DNA of 40,786 nt, taken from contig JAKJGY010000016.1 in assembly GCA_022704145.1 (NCBI GenBank), positions 1 to 40,786 on the forward strand, read 5' to 3'. The notes under the pieces were generated by a model that was not told the DNA's origin, ran no database searches, and saw only the letters and a list, made by a program, of their open reading frames with translations. Made by a program: the position numbers and the translations under genes. Positions 17,601 through 25,534 of this stretch are shown here, piece after piece; the stretch's first letter is position 1; every line of letters begins with the position of its first letter. Source of the stretch: Verrucomicrobiota bacterium. GTDB lineage: Bacteria > Verrucomicrobiota > Kiritimatiellia > RFP12 > UBA1067.

Positions 17601-19184
17601 GTTGGCCGCAGCGACAGCCGCGTTGGATAGCGTGTTAGACAGGGCAGCGGCATCAGACGTCAGCCTGAGGACGGGCGGTTGGGCGTTGGGGTGGAGGGTG
17701 CGGAACTGTTCGGTCAAGGCGGTGTCGATCACGTCCAAAGCCTGTTGCTTATGCGAGGTGACCAGCACGCTCTTGCCTGTCAGCGCCGCCTGATATATGA
17801 GCGCGGTGATCGTATGAGACTTGCCCGTGCCAGGGGGTCCGTCCACGACGATGACCTTGTTGGCATCTTTCTCGGCCGCCAACAGGATTCGCTTCTGCGG
17901 CTCATTCAAAGGCAGCGGTATCTGGCTTGACGGGTGGATGAGCTGGCTCACCGACTTCCGGGGATAACGCTGGTTGTAGTCCGTGTTCACATCCTCGAAC
18001 GTAGTTTTAATGTTTCCGCCCACATACTGGCCTACCATTTCGATAAACTTACGGCCTGCGCCGCTTTCCAGGCTGGTCAGCAGGCCCGAGTAGTCGAGTA
18101 TGCCGGGGTCATCCTTGCCGACGATCTGGAGCGCCACGCGGAAGCGGATGTCCGGCAACCCATCTTTCACAATCCTGCCAAAGCCGTAGCCGAGCAGAAA
18201 TGGATCAGGCCAGTTGTACTTCGTCTGCAAGAACCGCTCGATGGGCTGGAGCGCCGACGCCGCCTCCTCAATCAAGCAGGCACGCGGCGTCGTCAGAACC
18301 GTCTCGAACGCATCGAAACTGTTGATTGCGGGCGTGTTGAGTAGCAACACTTTCTGCATACTACTCAGCCGAACCGCATCATCGGCACTGTCGATGTTCT
18401 CCACTTCGACGCAGAAGAGCGGATAACGATGCCCCTCGCCCCCGATCTCATGGAAGAACAAGTAAAGAGCTTGGGATCCAATGGCGGACAGGTAAGCGGA
18501 CAGCACCATGTACAAGTCGAAGAGCACAAACTCGCCGATGCGGTCGCGGACATAACTTGCGACAGACTGGACAAAGTCGGCCGAGTTATTGCACGTCGCC
18601 GCGATCTGATTCAGGTCGTTGAAGAAGCGCAGACTCTCCTGCTGCGGATTCAAAGTCAGGGACGGAAATGTGTCGATATTCTGGGTGAACCGCAGCTCAT
18701 CCAGTTTCGCCTGCTTCAAATCAGCGAGAGCCTGGTCGAAGACCTGCAACAGCCGCTCATTGTATATGCGGCAGGATTCTCGCCACTTCCCGTCGCGGTT
18801 GATAGGTAAAGTGAACAGGGTTGGTTGGCCCCCAGCAGGCACCGGCTCTGGCTCCGCGTAGAAGCCATACTGAGTCAGCAGCAATTCCAGAGACTCGGCC
18901 GTGCCAACCGTTTCCAGATGCGCCAACAGCCGTTCGACAAGAGGCCTTTCGGACAACCGGATCGTATGTTCGCCCCTCTTAATCTTAAGCACGACGGGAC
19001 GGCTTGCGGCAATACAGTCGAGCATACGATTCTGGATATCGGGGAAAACGGCCAGGTCCAGCACATCCATACTAAGGTGTGTACTGTCAGCCCACCGGTA
19101 CAACAGATTGCTCGTGTCGAAACGGAATCGGGTTTCGGTGTACGTCGCGAAGTAGTTGAGCACGCTCTTGGCGAAATTTCGCAC
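14622..19184 (-). CDS. Large SF1 (DNA2/Upf1-like) helicase fused to a PD-(D/E)XK nuclease
   Basis: This 1520-residue protein begins at a GTG with AAGGGGAG eight bases upstream. Residues 1-440 are of unknown function. Walker A (VDGPPGTGKSHT) is near 447, followed by motif Ia (VLVTSHKQQALDVI). A long helical insertion precedes Walker B (DYLIIDEASQVS, near 1035) and GDDLQYGAVG. The helicase C-terminal motifs include VGFSRARDTMVFVHS. Residues 1425-1520 form a Vsr/MTES_1575-like nuclease: RVDFLM near 1427 and LIIEYDGVEFH near 1445, then KQRQLELESHGYTFLRV. Such helicase-nuclease fusions occur in phage defence islands; a DNA-degrading defence role is inference. The gene stands alone and is visibly less GC-rich than its neighbours, which suggests transfer. 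All core motifs are intact. Confidence 0.88.
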   Translation of the reverse strand: MRNFAKSVLNYFATYTETRFRFDTSNLLYRWADSTHLSMDVLDLAVFPDIQNRMLDCIAASRPVVLKIKRGEHTIRLSERPLVERLLAHLETVGTAESLELLLTQYGFYAEPEPVPAGGQPTLFTLPINRDGKWRESCRIYNERLLQVFDQALADLKQAKLDELRFTQNIDTFPSLTLNPQQESLRFFNDLNQIAATCNNSADFVQSVASYVRDRIGEFVLFDLYMVLSAYLSAIGSQALYLFFHEIGGEGHRYPLFCVEVENIDSADDAVRLSSMQKVLLLNTPAINSFDAFETVLTTPRACLIEEAASALQPIERFLQTKYNWPDPFLLGYGFGRIVKDGLPDIRFRVALQIVGKDDPGILDYSGLLTSLESGAGRKFIEMVGQYVGGNIKTTFEDVNTDYNQRYPRKSVSQLIHPSSQIPLPLNEPQKRILLAAEKDANKVIVVDGPPGTGKSHTITALIYQAALTGKSVLVTSHKQQALDVIDTALTEQFRTLHPNAQPPVLRLTSDAAALSNTLSNAAVAAANSRYLAGNPEAVANTRDALLGEIETANDAFWNGAADYADYIKDLFELVVLQNDLFGGGTDLAEVLVPKLARSSAADAEALPRLAALFARQSCRMPLKALADLAERRHEMPELLRRCNRLHAECATLDPNLLTLDVPLPDGTEAFARRLGEISAACLHDKPLSAMKPSGGSVPADACCTLEGIATFGELCAVVELLQAIAGHEKKFLGGLLRSAQAKQKWTELKERFPKVEAKACESSAADALKPFLAARTRVEQFRASTGWIDPDYLVGGHRSLSPDRLAVCLLALDSLEFHAVGELLNSHFGKDYRLVPLGEVRAKLDDLLRLKGLRALARGLEPVAQAVGLRSGDWPALYAFINAASSALAELTDADIASLSELFTAYAPVMAAVGAEPDDLRSLCVFSSAFDRPAQARRYMALHAKLSRHADSSAPSRQAIESFYEKTRKLLNRCMDGRFKALQNFANTVQQTIHAIRCGRRISKDQARTLFDTLTCVIAEPGQISRHFPMTADLVDYLIIDEASQVSIADSISLMLRAKQVIVFGDDLQYGAVGAINVTERYAAQYFKVILRDFASDMNQALSEQEIADLAGSASRNPSEEEQQSSPRYEVVAGQSEWLKTFSVRTSTLSFAFALRNYSDSLNIHFRSFPEIISYSNEFFYRKRQIDLVPNRIRTKPIGEVLKFLRVETQGAAGRNINLDEIEAVKADLERLHTSGYKGTLGVICSFKEQTARMQQLCQELAFHTELVRDHKFKVWFVGDVQGEERDLIYYSFVQDTAGNNTDLKNIYPAIGGSADNIDRLKMQRLNVGFSRARDTMVFVHSMPLEKYSDTRLGEALRHYKTIYDEMTKRDIYVPDETILGSPAEKNLYRLLILTRFFQEHRGQIRLVAQFEIGKYIRQAYHQYIPQYRVDFLMTLCGNGKERSLIIEYDGVEFHTQHPEMVTAHNFDQQYLEYDKQRQLELESHGYTFLRVNKFTLLPRKLGETPVDVLNELLEKSFS

Positions 19185-19192
19185 GGGTCAAT

Positions 19193-19200
19193 CTCCCCTT
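19193..19200 (-). promoter_or_regulatory. Ribosome binding site supporting the GTG start at 19184
   Basis: AAGGGGAG on the minus strand lies eight bases before GTG 19184, and the first residues (RNFAKSVLNYFATYTETRFR) look like a genuine N-terminus. No ATG lies nearby in frame. Confidence 0.65.
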
Positions 19201-19393
19201 GTGTGCTTATGGGTCTTGGCCGGCATTGTCTGGGTTCACCGGAAACGGGACAACCACCCTGTTCTGCGGAAAGACTGAAGAACCGTTCCAACCTCAGATT
19301 GTTATGACTCTAGCACTCAGGCTTCGGACTGTCGAGCCTGTGCCCGGCGTTGGTCAGGGCCGACGCGTCTAAATCATAGTTGACAGCACTTTT

Positions 19394-19428
19394 TGTCCGC
19401 AGATTGCGCAGATTGTCGCAGATCAGAG
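19394..19428 (+). repeat. Degenerate tandem GCAGAT repeat, left arm
   Basis: The unit reads TTGTCCGCAGATTGCGCAGA and then TTGTCGCAGATCAG, a roughly nine-base periodic CGCAGATT pattern. The first 12 bases, TTGTCCGCAGAT, are repeated inverted and exactly at 19558-19569. Confidence 0.7.
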
Positions 19429-19535
19429 TGTTTCCATGTCCTGAGTCCATCCTGAACACCACGAATAAGAGCTTTGGGGATTGGACAAGATGATAGGATG
19501 ACCATGTTTCAAAGCTCCATTGACCAAACTCTTCC

Positions 19536-19569
19536 CTAATCTGCGCACATCTGCGTCATCTGCGGACAA
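19536..19569 (-). repeat. Degenerate tandem GCAGAT repeat, right arm
   Basis: On the minus strand it reads TTGTCCGCAGATGACGCAGA followed by TGTGCGCAGATTAG. Together with 19394-19428 it forms an inverted pair enclosing about 110 bases. Confidence 0.7.
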
Positions 19570-19646
19570 GAAAATTAGATGCGTCGGCCCTGCGGCGTTG
19601 GCGAGGTCAGCGGGCGCGGAGCGGTCCGCGTGTTCAGCACCCAGCA

Positions 19647-20490
19647 TCATTGGTTTTTCCCGGAAGGGGCGGATTGCGTCGCATCCGGCGGTACGGCACG
19701 GGAATAGACGGTGAAGCGGTCGATCAGGCCGCAAAAATGGGCGCCCGCCGCGCCGCGGCCCAGATAACACCGGGTCGCGCGGACGCAGTCGGGCGACAGC
19801 GTCGCGGCGTTGCTCTCGGCGGCCTTTCGGCCGTTGACGTACAGCGCGGCGGACGACCCGTCCAGGCAGACCCGCACGCTGGTCCAGAGGCCGGGGGCGA
19901 CGCCCGGCGCCGTCAGGCGCTCGGTTTTCGCGCCGTGGCGGATGCCGAACACGAGCTTGCCGTTCTCCGACGGGCTGAGCCAGAGGGCGTCGCCGTTCGG
20001 GCTGGCGAACTCGAAGAGCCGCGCGCCGCTGACGCCGCCCGTCTGCTTAAACTCGACGGCGTAGGCGCAGGCGCGCAGGTCGGCGACGTCCTTCGGCAGG
20101 TCGACGAACTGGTCCTTGCCGTTCAGCGCGAGCGCGCGGCCGCCCACGCGCAACACGCCTTCCGGATAATCCGGGCGCTTGACAAGGTCGGCCACGCTCC
20201 GGACCTCGGCCCACACGCGCTGGCGCACCCCGCGCACGCGGCCGTCCGCGTCCGGCGAAAGGCAATCGCCGGGAATCGGCTGCGGCCGGGTGTCGCCCGC
20301 CTTGGCCCACGACACGGAGCGCGAGCCGCCCATGTGGGCGTTGCTGCGGAGCACCTTCAGCGCGTACGCGCGGCCCCGCTCCAGGCGGACGGGCGCGGAC
20401 TTCTGCGACGGAAAGCGGCCGTAGTCGCGAAACCCGGCCCAGGACGGGTTTCCGGAAGCCAAAACGTGAATGGCGGTCGCAGGGGTTCCT
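19647..20490 (-). pseudogene. Remnant of an exported PA14 / LamG-domain protein
   Basis: About 280 residues remain. The first part (FRDYGRFPSQKSAPVRLERG, then RAYALKVLRSNAHMGGSRSV and SWAKAG) resembles the end of a PA14-type domain. Residues about 110-260 form a LamG/concanavalin-like sandwich (KDQFVDLPKDVADL, GLWTSVRVCLDGSSAALYVN, GLIDRFTVYSRAV). An in-frame stop at about 20491 removes the signal peptide and anything upstream, and the only nearby start is TTG 20462. Such domains are usually accessory binding modules on large carbohydrate-active proteins. Because the fragment starts inside a domain, it is treated as a broken gene. Confidence 0.65.
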
Positions 20491-20563
20491 TACAGAAAAC
20501 CACGATTGTTGTTTCGCGAAAGTCTTCTTGACCCGCAACCGTCATACTAGAGTCGAATCAATC

Positions 20564-20569
20564 AGGAGG
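20564..20569 (+). promoter_or_regulatory. Ribosome binding site of the beta-strand-repeat gene
   Basis: AGGAGG eight bases before ATG 20578. A TTGACC at 20528-20533 might be a -35 box, but no -10 hexamer is found at the right distance. Confidence 0.7.
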
Positions 20570-20577
20570 GACGCGCC

Positions 20578-22686
20578 ATGAACACGCACGGAACACACCG
20601 CCGCAGAATCGCACTGACTTGCGCCTTAGTTGCCAGCCTTGCGCAGGCGGCGAACTACTATTGGGACGGCGACACGGTGACGGCCGACGGCGCCTCGGGC
20701 GGCGCCTCGGGCGCGTGGGCCGTCGGTGTCGGCGGCTGGGAAGACGGCAGCGCTGCCGTCAACTGGGCCAACGGCAACACCGCCGTGCTCGGTGGCAGCG
20801 GCACCTTCACCAACACCCTCGGCGGCGCGGTCACCGCGGCCGGTATCACCGTCAACGGCGCGAACTATGTCGTCAACGGCGCGCAGTCGCTCACCGCAGG
20901 CGCGCTCAACATCGCCTCCGGCGCCTCGCTCGAGCTTGCCAACGGCACCTCTGCGCTGAGCCTCAGCGGCTTCGCCGGCGCGGGTACGCTGACCATCAAC
21001 AAGGGCGCCAGCAGCACGAGCCTGACCGCGCTCAACGCCGCCGACGCGCTGGCCGCCACCGGCACCCTGCGCTTGCGCGGCGGCACGACAACTACGGCCC
21101 CCAATACCGTCGGCGGCCATTACCTAGCCTTTTCCGGCGCGAGCCTGATCCAGGCGTCCGGCAGCGCTTTCGCGCTCGACACGGGTACCGGCACGTCCAA
21201 TGGCAAAGACCTGATCCTCGGCGACGGGTTTAACGGCAAGACATTGAGTCTCTCGTCATTGACCGGCTACGGCGCGTTCCGCGTTGACTGGGGCGGAACG
21301 TTGGGGGCAACGGTCACGCGTACCATCAACGTGAACCAGACAGCCACCACGACGTTCTACGGGCTGATCCTAGCCCACGCCAGCACCCAAAACGCCGTAC
21401 GCTCCATCAAGTTCGAGAAGGATGGAGCAGGCCAACTGACCCTCGCGGGTATCGTAGGCAAGCAGACGGCCAGCGCAGGCTCCTTGGCCGCTCCTGTCAC
21501 CATCGAGGTCAAGGGTGGCACGCTGGTCATGACGGCAGATAACACCACCTCCGGTTCGCTGACCGTCCGGACCAACGCCGTGCTCAAGATGCAGAACGGA
21601 AGCGCGGGTACCGGCTTCACCGGCGGCAACAGCGCGATGACCAACGCTTACATCGTCGAGGCCGGCGGTACGCTCCAGGGTTACCGCAACGGCACGGCGG
21701 CCTTCGGGACCGGCAGCATCCTCCTGAACGGCGGCAAGCTCGCGCAGGAGCAGGGCAACTGGACGTGGGCCAACGCCATCGTGCTCGGCAGCGGCCTCAC
21801 CTCGACGCTCGAGAGCCAGTCCAGCAACACCGGCACGCGCGCGCTCAAGATCCAGGGCGTGGTCTCGGGCGACGGCGACCTGACCTTCTCCGACACGACC
21901 GGCGGCATGGGCACGGACACCGGCTTCATCTTTACAGGCACCAACACCCTCAGCGGTACGGTCCTCATCCCCGCCAACCGCAAGGTGCGCGTCGGCGGTG
22001 TGCCGGGCAGCAGCTCCGACCTCGGCGCGGGTACCGGCGGCACGCTCGGCACCGCCACGATCGTCAACAACGGCGCGCTGACTTTCTCCCGCTCGGACGC
22101 GCACACCTTCGCCAACACGATCTCGGGCTCCGGTAATGTCCGCGTCGGCAGTACCGGCATCACAGGCTCCGGTACGCAAGTCCTCACCCTGACCGGAGCG
22201 AACACGTACGCAGGCGGCACCGGCGTCAACACCGGCACGCTGCTGGTGAACGGCTCGCACACCGGAGGCAGCCTCTATGACGTCGGCGCCAACGCCACCC
22301 TGGGCGGCACCGGCACCGTCAGCGTGGCGGGCGGCGGCACCGTCAACCTGCTGGCGAACGCGAAGCTCGCGGCAGGCCCCGCCGCCGACGAGGGCGGATC
22401 GTTCACGCTCAACACGCTGACGCTCGCCGCTGACGCCCAGATCGCCCTTGACGCCACCAACGACCTCGTGATCGTGAACGGGCCCCTCACGCTCAACGAC
22501 AATCCTGTGAGGGTCCTGAACACGGCCGCGTACCCACGCACCGGACAGTATCCCTTCCTGACCTGCACCGGAGCCGTAACCGGCACCCTGCCCACACGCG
22601 CCGTAGAGGAGCGCTGGTTCATCCGCCGCACCGGCAATACGTTCTCGCTCTACTACAACAGCGGCACCATGATCCGCGTGCTCTAA
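20578..22686 (+). CDS. Secreted autotransporter-type beta-strand-repeat protein
   Basis: This 702-residue protein has a clean signal peptide (RRRIALTCALVASLAQAANY) and then an all-beta, glycine-, threonine- and asparagine-rich passenger. Repeats of the TIGR02601 type are visible, such as VLTLTGANTYAGGTGVNTGT and FTGTNTLSGTVLIPANRKV. No outer-membrane beta-barrel is attached; the protein ends in WFIRRTGNTFSLYYNSGTMI and RVL. The final 20 residues resemble the end of the 2209-6204 protein, which suggests a common sorting or capping element. The role may be adhesion or surface scaffold. It lies 54 bases upstream of the sialidase gene on the same strand and may be expressed with it. Confidence 0.82.
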   Translation: MNTHGTHRRRIALTCALVASLAQAANYYWDGDTVTADGASGGASGAWAVGVGGWEDGSAAVNWANGNTAVLGGSGTFTNTLGGAVTAAGITVNGANYVVNGAQSLTAGALNIASGASLELANGTSALSLSGFAGAGTLTINKGASSTSLTALNAADALAATGTLRLRGGTTTTAPNTVGGHYLAFSGASLIQASGSAFALDTGTGTSNGKDLILGDGFNGKTLSLSSLTGYGAFRVDWGGTLGATVTRTINVNQTATTTFYGLILAHASTQNAVRSIKFEKDGAGQLTLAGIVGKQTASAGSLAAPVTIEVKGGTLVMTADNTTSGSLTVRTNAVLKMQNGSAGTGFTGGNSAMTNAYIVEAGGTLQGYRNGTAAFGTGSILLNGGKLAQEQGNWTWANAIVLGSGLTSTLESQSSNTGTRALKIQGVVSGDGDLTFSDTTGGMGTDTGFIFTGTNTLSGTVLIPANRKVRVGGVPGSSSDLGAGTGGTLGTATIVNNGALTFSRSDAHTFANTISGSGNVRVGSTGITGSGTQVLTLTGANTYAGGTGVNTGTLLVNGSHTGGSLYDVGANATLGGTGTVSVAGGGTVNLLANAKLAAGPAADEGGSFTLNTLTLAADAQIALDATNDLVIVNGPLTLNDNPVRVLNTAAYPRTGQYPFLTCTGAVTGTLPTRAVEERWFIRRTGNTFSLYYNSGTMIRVL

Positions 22687-22714
22687 CTTGGAATGGTGGA
22701 GCGGGCGAGCGGCC

Positions 22715-22806
22715 CTGCGCGACGCAGGCGTTGCAACACGATGAAAGAAATCATGAAAACACGTTATCTCTATCTGACACTGACCGCGCTCTGCGCGACG
22801 CAGGCG
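22715..22806 (+). repeat. 16-base direct repeat around the sialidase start
   Basis: CTGCGCGACGCAGGCG occurs at 22715-22730, before the start codon, and again at 22791-22806, inside the signal peptide coding region. The copies are 76 bases apart. It could be a small duplication or chance in GC-rich sequence. Confidence 0.5.
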
Positions 22807-23913
22807 CTCTCCCAGGCGCCCGCCGAAAAGCCCACGCCGCCCGCGCCGGTCGGCGTCTCGCTCTTCAAGCCGGGTGACACCGGCAGCAAGAACTTCCGCA
22901 TCCCGGCGCTGGTCTGTACGCCCAAGGGCACGCTGGTCGCGCTGGCGGACCGCCGTCCGAACGGGGGCCGCGATCTGCCCGCCGATATCGACCTCGCCAT
23001 ACGGCGCAGCACCGACAACGGCCAGACGTGGTCGCCCATCCAAGTGATCGCCGACCTGCCCGCGCCCGACGGCGCCTCCGATGCCGCGATGCTGGTGGAC
23101 CGGCAGAACGGACGCGTCTGGGTCGCCTACACAGTCGGCTACAATGCCGGCATCGCGCAGGCCCAGACCGGCCTCGTCGGACGCACGGCCGTCTCGCATC
23201 TGCTCTTCAGCGAAGACGACGGGCGCACCTGGTCGAAGCCCGTCAACATCGGCCCGCAGGTCAAAGACCCGGCCTTCAAGTGGATGGGCTTCGGCCCGGG
23301 CGCAGGCGCCTGCATGGCCGACGGCACGCTGACTTTCTCCTGCTACGCGAACCAGGACGGCACGCCCGACCTCTTCTCCTTCGCGATCGTCAGCGAGGAC
23401 CACGGCAAGACCTGGCGCCGCACCGCCACCTACACGACCTTCACCTGCGAGTCGCAGATGGTCGCGCTCAGCGACGGCCGCTGGTTCGCCTGCGCGCGCG
23501 ACCGCAAAGGCCGCGGCACGCGCATGACCGCCTTCTCCTCCGACCGCGGCCGGACGTGGACGGAGATGGCGCAGGAGCCGCAGCTCCCTTGCCCGCGCTG
23601 CCAGGCCGGCCTGATCCGCATCACACATCCGAAGGCGCCGCAAGGCCTGCTCGTCTACACCGGCCCCGAGGCCAAGGCCACCGGCCGCGCGCGCGGCACC
23701 GTGCGTCTCAGCGACGACGACGCCAAGACCTGGCGCTTCAGCACGCTGGTCGCGCCCGGCAGCTTCGCCTACTCAACCCCCGCCCTGATGCGCGACGGGC
23801 GCCTCGGCCTGATCTACGAGCACAACCACGAGGACATGCGCTTCCTCGCGCTGGACCTCGGCGCGCTCACCGGCGGCGCCTATCCGTCCTCGCCGCTCTC
23901 GAAGCAGCAATGA
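22741..23913 (+). CDS. Exo-alpha-sialidase (GH33), exported
   Basis: The 390-residue enzyme cleaves terminal sialic acid from glycans. After a signal peptide (MKTRYLYLTLTALCATQALS) comes the FRIP motif (NFRIPAL, 51-57) with the first arginine of the catalytic triad. Five Asp-box repeats mark the six-bladed propeller: STDNGQTWS, SEDDGRTWS, SEDHGKTWR, SSDRGRTWT and a variant, SDDDAKTWR. The start may be ATG 22741 or ATG 22753; neither has a strong ribosome site. The frame also extends upstream to 22693, but that adds an unlikely basic leader. The stop overlaps the next start as ATGA (23910-23913), which ties it to the O-acetylesterase that would remove acetyl groups blocking sialidase action. 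Confidence 0.92.
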   Translation: MKEIMKTRYLYLTLTALCATQALSQAPAEKPTPPAPVGVSLFKPGDTGSKNFRIPALVCTPKGTLVALADRRPNGGRDLPADIDLAIRRSTDNGQTWSPIQVIADLPAPDGASDAAMLVDRQNGRVWVAYTVGYNAGIAQAQTGLVGRTAVSHLLFSEDDGRTWSKPVNIGPQVKDPAFKWMGFGPGAGACMADGTLTFSCYANQDGTPDLFSFAIVSEDHGKTWRRTATYTTFTCESQMVALSDGRWFACARDRKGRGTRMTAFSSDRGRTWTEMAQEPQLPCPRCQAGLIRITHPKAPQGLLVYTGPEAKATGRARGTVRLSDDDAKTWRFSTLVAPGSFAYSTPALMRDGRLGLIYEHNHEDMRFLALDLGALTGGAYPSSPLSKQQ

Positions 23914-25532
23914 GCCTCGCTGACAACACCCAACCGAGACCCGGATTAAGATGGGGATTAAGAGTACGAAGAGGCGTCACCCTTCCTCATCTTAATCCGA
24001 ATTTTAATCCTGTTTCCTCAATAAGCCTTCTCATCGCGTGGTCCCGCTGCGCGCTCTTTTGCTTGGCCGCCCTCGCCAGCCCCGCCTCCCCGCTGAGCCT
24101 CTCGCCCTTCTTCGGCTCCGACATGGTGCTGCCGTGCGACACGCCCTTCGCCGTCGCCGGCGAGGCCGCGCCCGGCGCCACGGTCAGCGTGCGTGCCGGA
24201 ACGCACCCCGAGCGCCAGACGCGCGCCGACGCGGACGGCCGCTGGCGCGTCGCGCTTCCCGCCTGTCCGCCCTCAATGCGGCCGCACGACCTGACAGCCC
24301 GCAGCGGCGTCGATACCGTGGTCTGCACCAATGTGCTCTTCGGCGACCTCTGGGTCTGCGCCGGCCAGTCGAACATGGAGTGGCCGCTGCGCGCGTGCGA
24401 CACCGCCGCCGCGGCCACGGCCGCCGCGACCGACGACGGACTGCGCCACCTGCACCTCTTCTGCCGCCTGCCCACCGCCAACAAGGCGTGGGACGACGCC
24501 TTGCTCGCTCTCGCCAAGACGCCCCAGGCCTTCGGCGCGCGGTGGGGAGCGGTCACGCCGCAGACCGCGCCCGCGCTCTCGGGTGTCGGCGTGCTGTTCG
24601 GGCAGGCCCTGCGCAGCGCCCGCCCCGGCGTGCCGCTCGGCCTCGTGCAGCTCGCGGTCGGCGGCGCGCCCGTCGAGGCTTTCACGCCCGCCGACCCTGC
24701 CGCGCGCAACGGCTGGCTCGACGCTCCCGCCTCGCCCGCGCCCTGGTGCCAGACGCGCGCCAAGGCCAACCTCGCCCGCGCGCTCGGATCGCCCGGTCTC
24801 GCCGACCTCCGCCATCCCTTCGAGCCGGGCCTCCTTTACGACCGCGCCGTCGCGCCGCTCGCCGCGCTCCTGCCGGTGCGGGGCGTGCTGTGGTACCAGG
24901 GCGAGTCCAACGCGACCGACGGCGCTCAGCCTGACACGGCCCTCGACCCCGAGGTCATGCGCGGCGGCCTCGCCGCCTTGATCACGGGCTGGCGTCGCGC
25001 GTGGGCACGCGACGACCTGCCGTTCGTGCTGATCCAGCTCCCGCGTATGGACCGCCCCTGGATGCTCTTCCGCGAGCAGCAAGCGCTCGCCGCACAGACG
25101 TTCCCGCATGTCGGACTGGTCATCACGACCGACACCGGCGAGCCGAAGAACGTCCATCCGCGCGACAAGGCCCCCGTTGCCGTGCGTGCGGCTGGCGAGG
25201 CCCTGCGCGTGGCCTACCGCGATCCCGCAGCCCCGGCCTTCACCTACGGCGTCAGCGCGTCAGGAGCGGCAGGTCGCGTGACCGTGCGCTTCACGCCCGG
25301 CCACCGCCTGGCCGTCAAAGGCGAAACGCTGAAAGGTTTCGACCTGTCCGCCGACGGCTCGGCCTTCGTCCCTGCGCGTGCCGCGCTGCTGCCGGACCAG
25401 ACCGTACGCGTCTCCGCAGACGGTCTTCCCACGCCGCTCGCCGTGCGCTACAATTGGTCTCCCGTGCCCCAAGGCAACCTGTACAATGCGGCCGGCCTCC
25501 CGGTCGGCCCGTTCCGTCTGAATGTCCAATAA
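23910..25532 (+). CDS. Sialate O-acetylesterase, exported
   Basis: This 540-residue SGNH esterase has S154 in CAGQSNMEWPL, the second block GVLWYQGESNATDG, and a catalytic D-x-x-H-like VHPRDKAPVA near residue 415. It begins like family members with SPFFGSDMVLP after a signal peptide (SLLIAWSRCALFCLAALASP). The ATG overlaps the sialidase stop by four bases. An odd point: residues 8-34 are translated from an inverted GGATTAAGAT repeat (23943-24010), so the export signal is pushed about 35 residues from the start. No better in-frame start is seen downstream; TTG 24061 would cut into the signal peptide. The context makes 9-O-acetyl sialic acid the likely substrate. Confidence 0.88.
   Translation: MSLADNTQPRPGLRWGLRVRRGVTLPHLNPNFNPVSSISLLIAWSRCALFCLAALASPASPLSLSPFFGSDMVLPCDTPFAVAGEAAPGATVSVRAGTHPERQTRADADGRWRVALPACPPSMRPHDLTARSGVDTVVCTNVLFGDLWVCAGQSNMEWPLRACDTAAAATAAATDDGLRHLHLFCRLPTANKAWDDALLALAKTPQAFGARWGAVTPQTAPALSGVGVLFGQALRSARPGVPLGLVQLAVGGAPVEAFTPADPAARNGWLDAPASPAPWCQTRAKANLARALGSPGLADLRHPFEPGLLYDRAVAPLAALLPVRGVLWYQGESNATDGAQPDTALDPEVMRGGLAALITGWRRAWARDDLPFVLIQLPRMDRPWMLFREQQALAAQTFPHVGLVITTDTGEPKNVHPRDKAPVAVRAAGEALRVAYRDPAAPAFTYGVSASGAAGRVTVRFTPGHRLAVKGETLKGFDLSADGSAFVPARAALLPDQTVRVSADGLPTPLAVRYNWSPVPQGNLYNAAGLPVGPFRLNVQ
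23943..24010. repeat. Inverted GGATTAAGAT repeat inside a coding start
   Basis: GGATTAAGAT (23943-23952), with a partial second unit GGATTAAGA to 23963, faces ATCTTAATCC (23989-23998) and TTTTAATCC to 24010. The AT-rich unit differs sharply from the GC-rich surroundings and lies entirely within the first 35 codons of the O-acetylesterase gene. Confidence 0.75.
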
Positions 25533-25534
25533 CC

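Larger units (their letters stand above)
19185..19646. other. Gene-free stretch with inverted repeat units
   Basis: No supported gene is found in 462 bases. It contains two arrays of degenerate GCAGAT units in opposite orientation (19394-19428 and 19536-19569) and should also hold the promoter of the helicase-nuclease gene, which I cannot locate with confidence. Confidence 0.7.

Noticed and set aside
22715..22806. Attachment-site-like direct repeat around the sialidase start
   Set aside because: The 16-base copies are only 76 bases apart and there is no integrase or mobile gene beside them; kept only as a minor repeat.
21370..23643. Minus-strand frame of 757 residues across the repeat protein and sialidase
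   Set aside because: It spans two clear plus-strand genes and has no domain; it is an artefact of the codon pattern.
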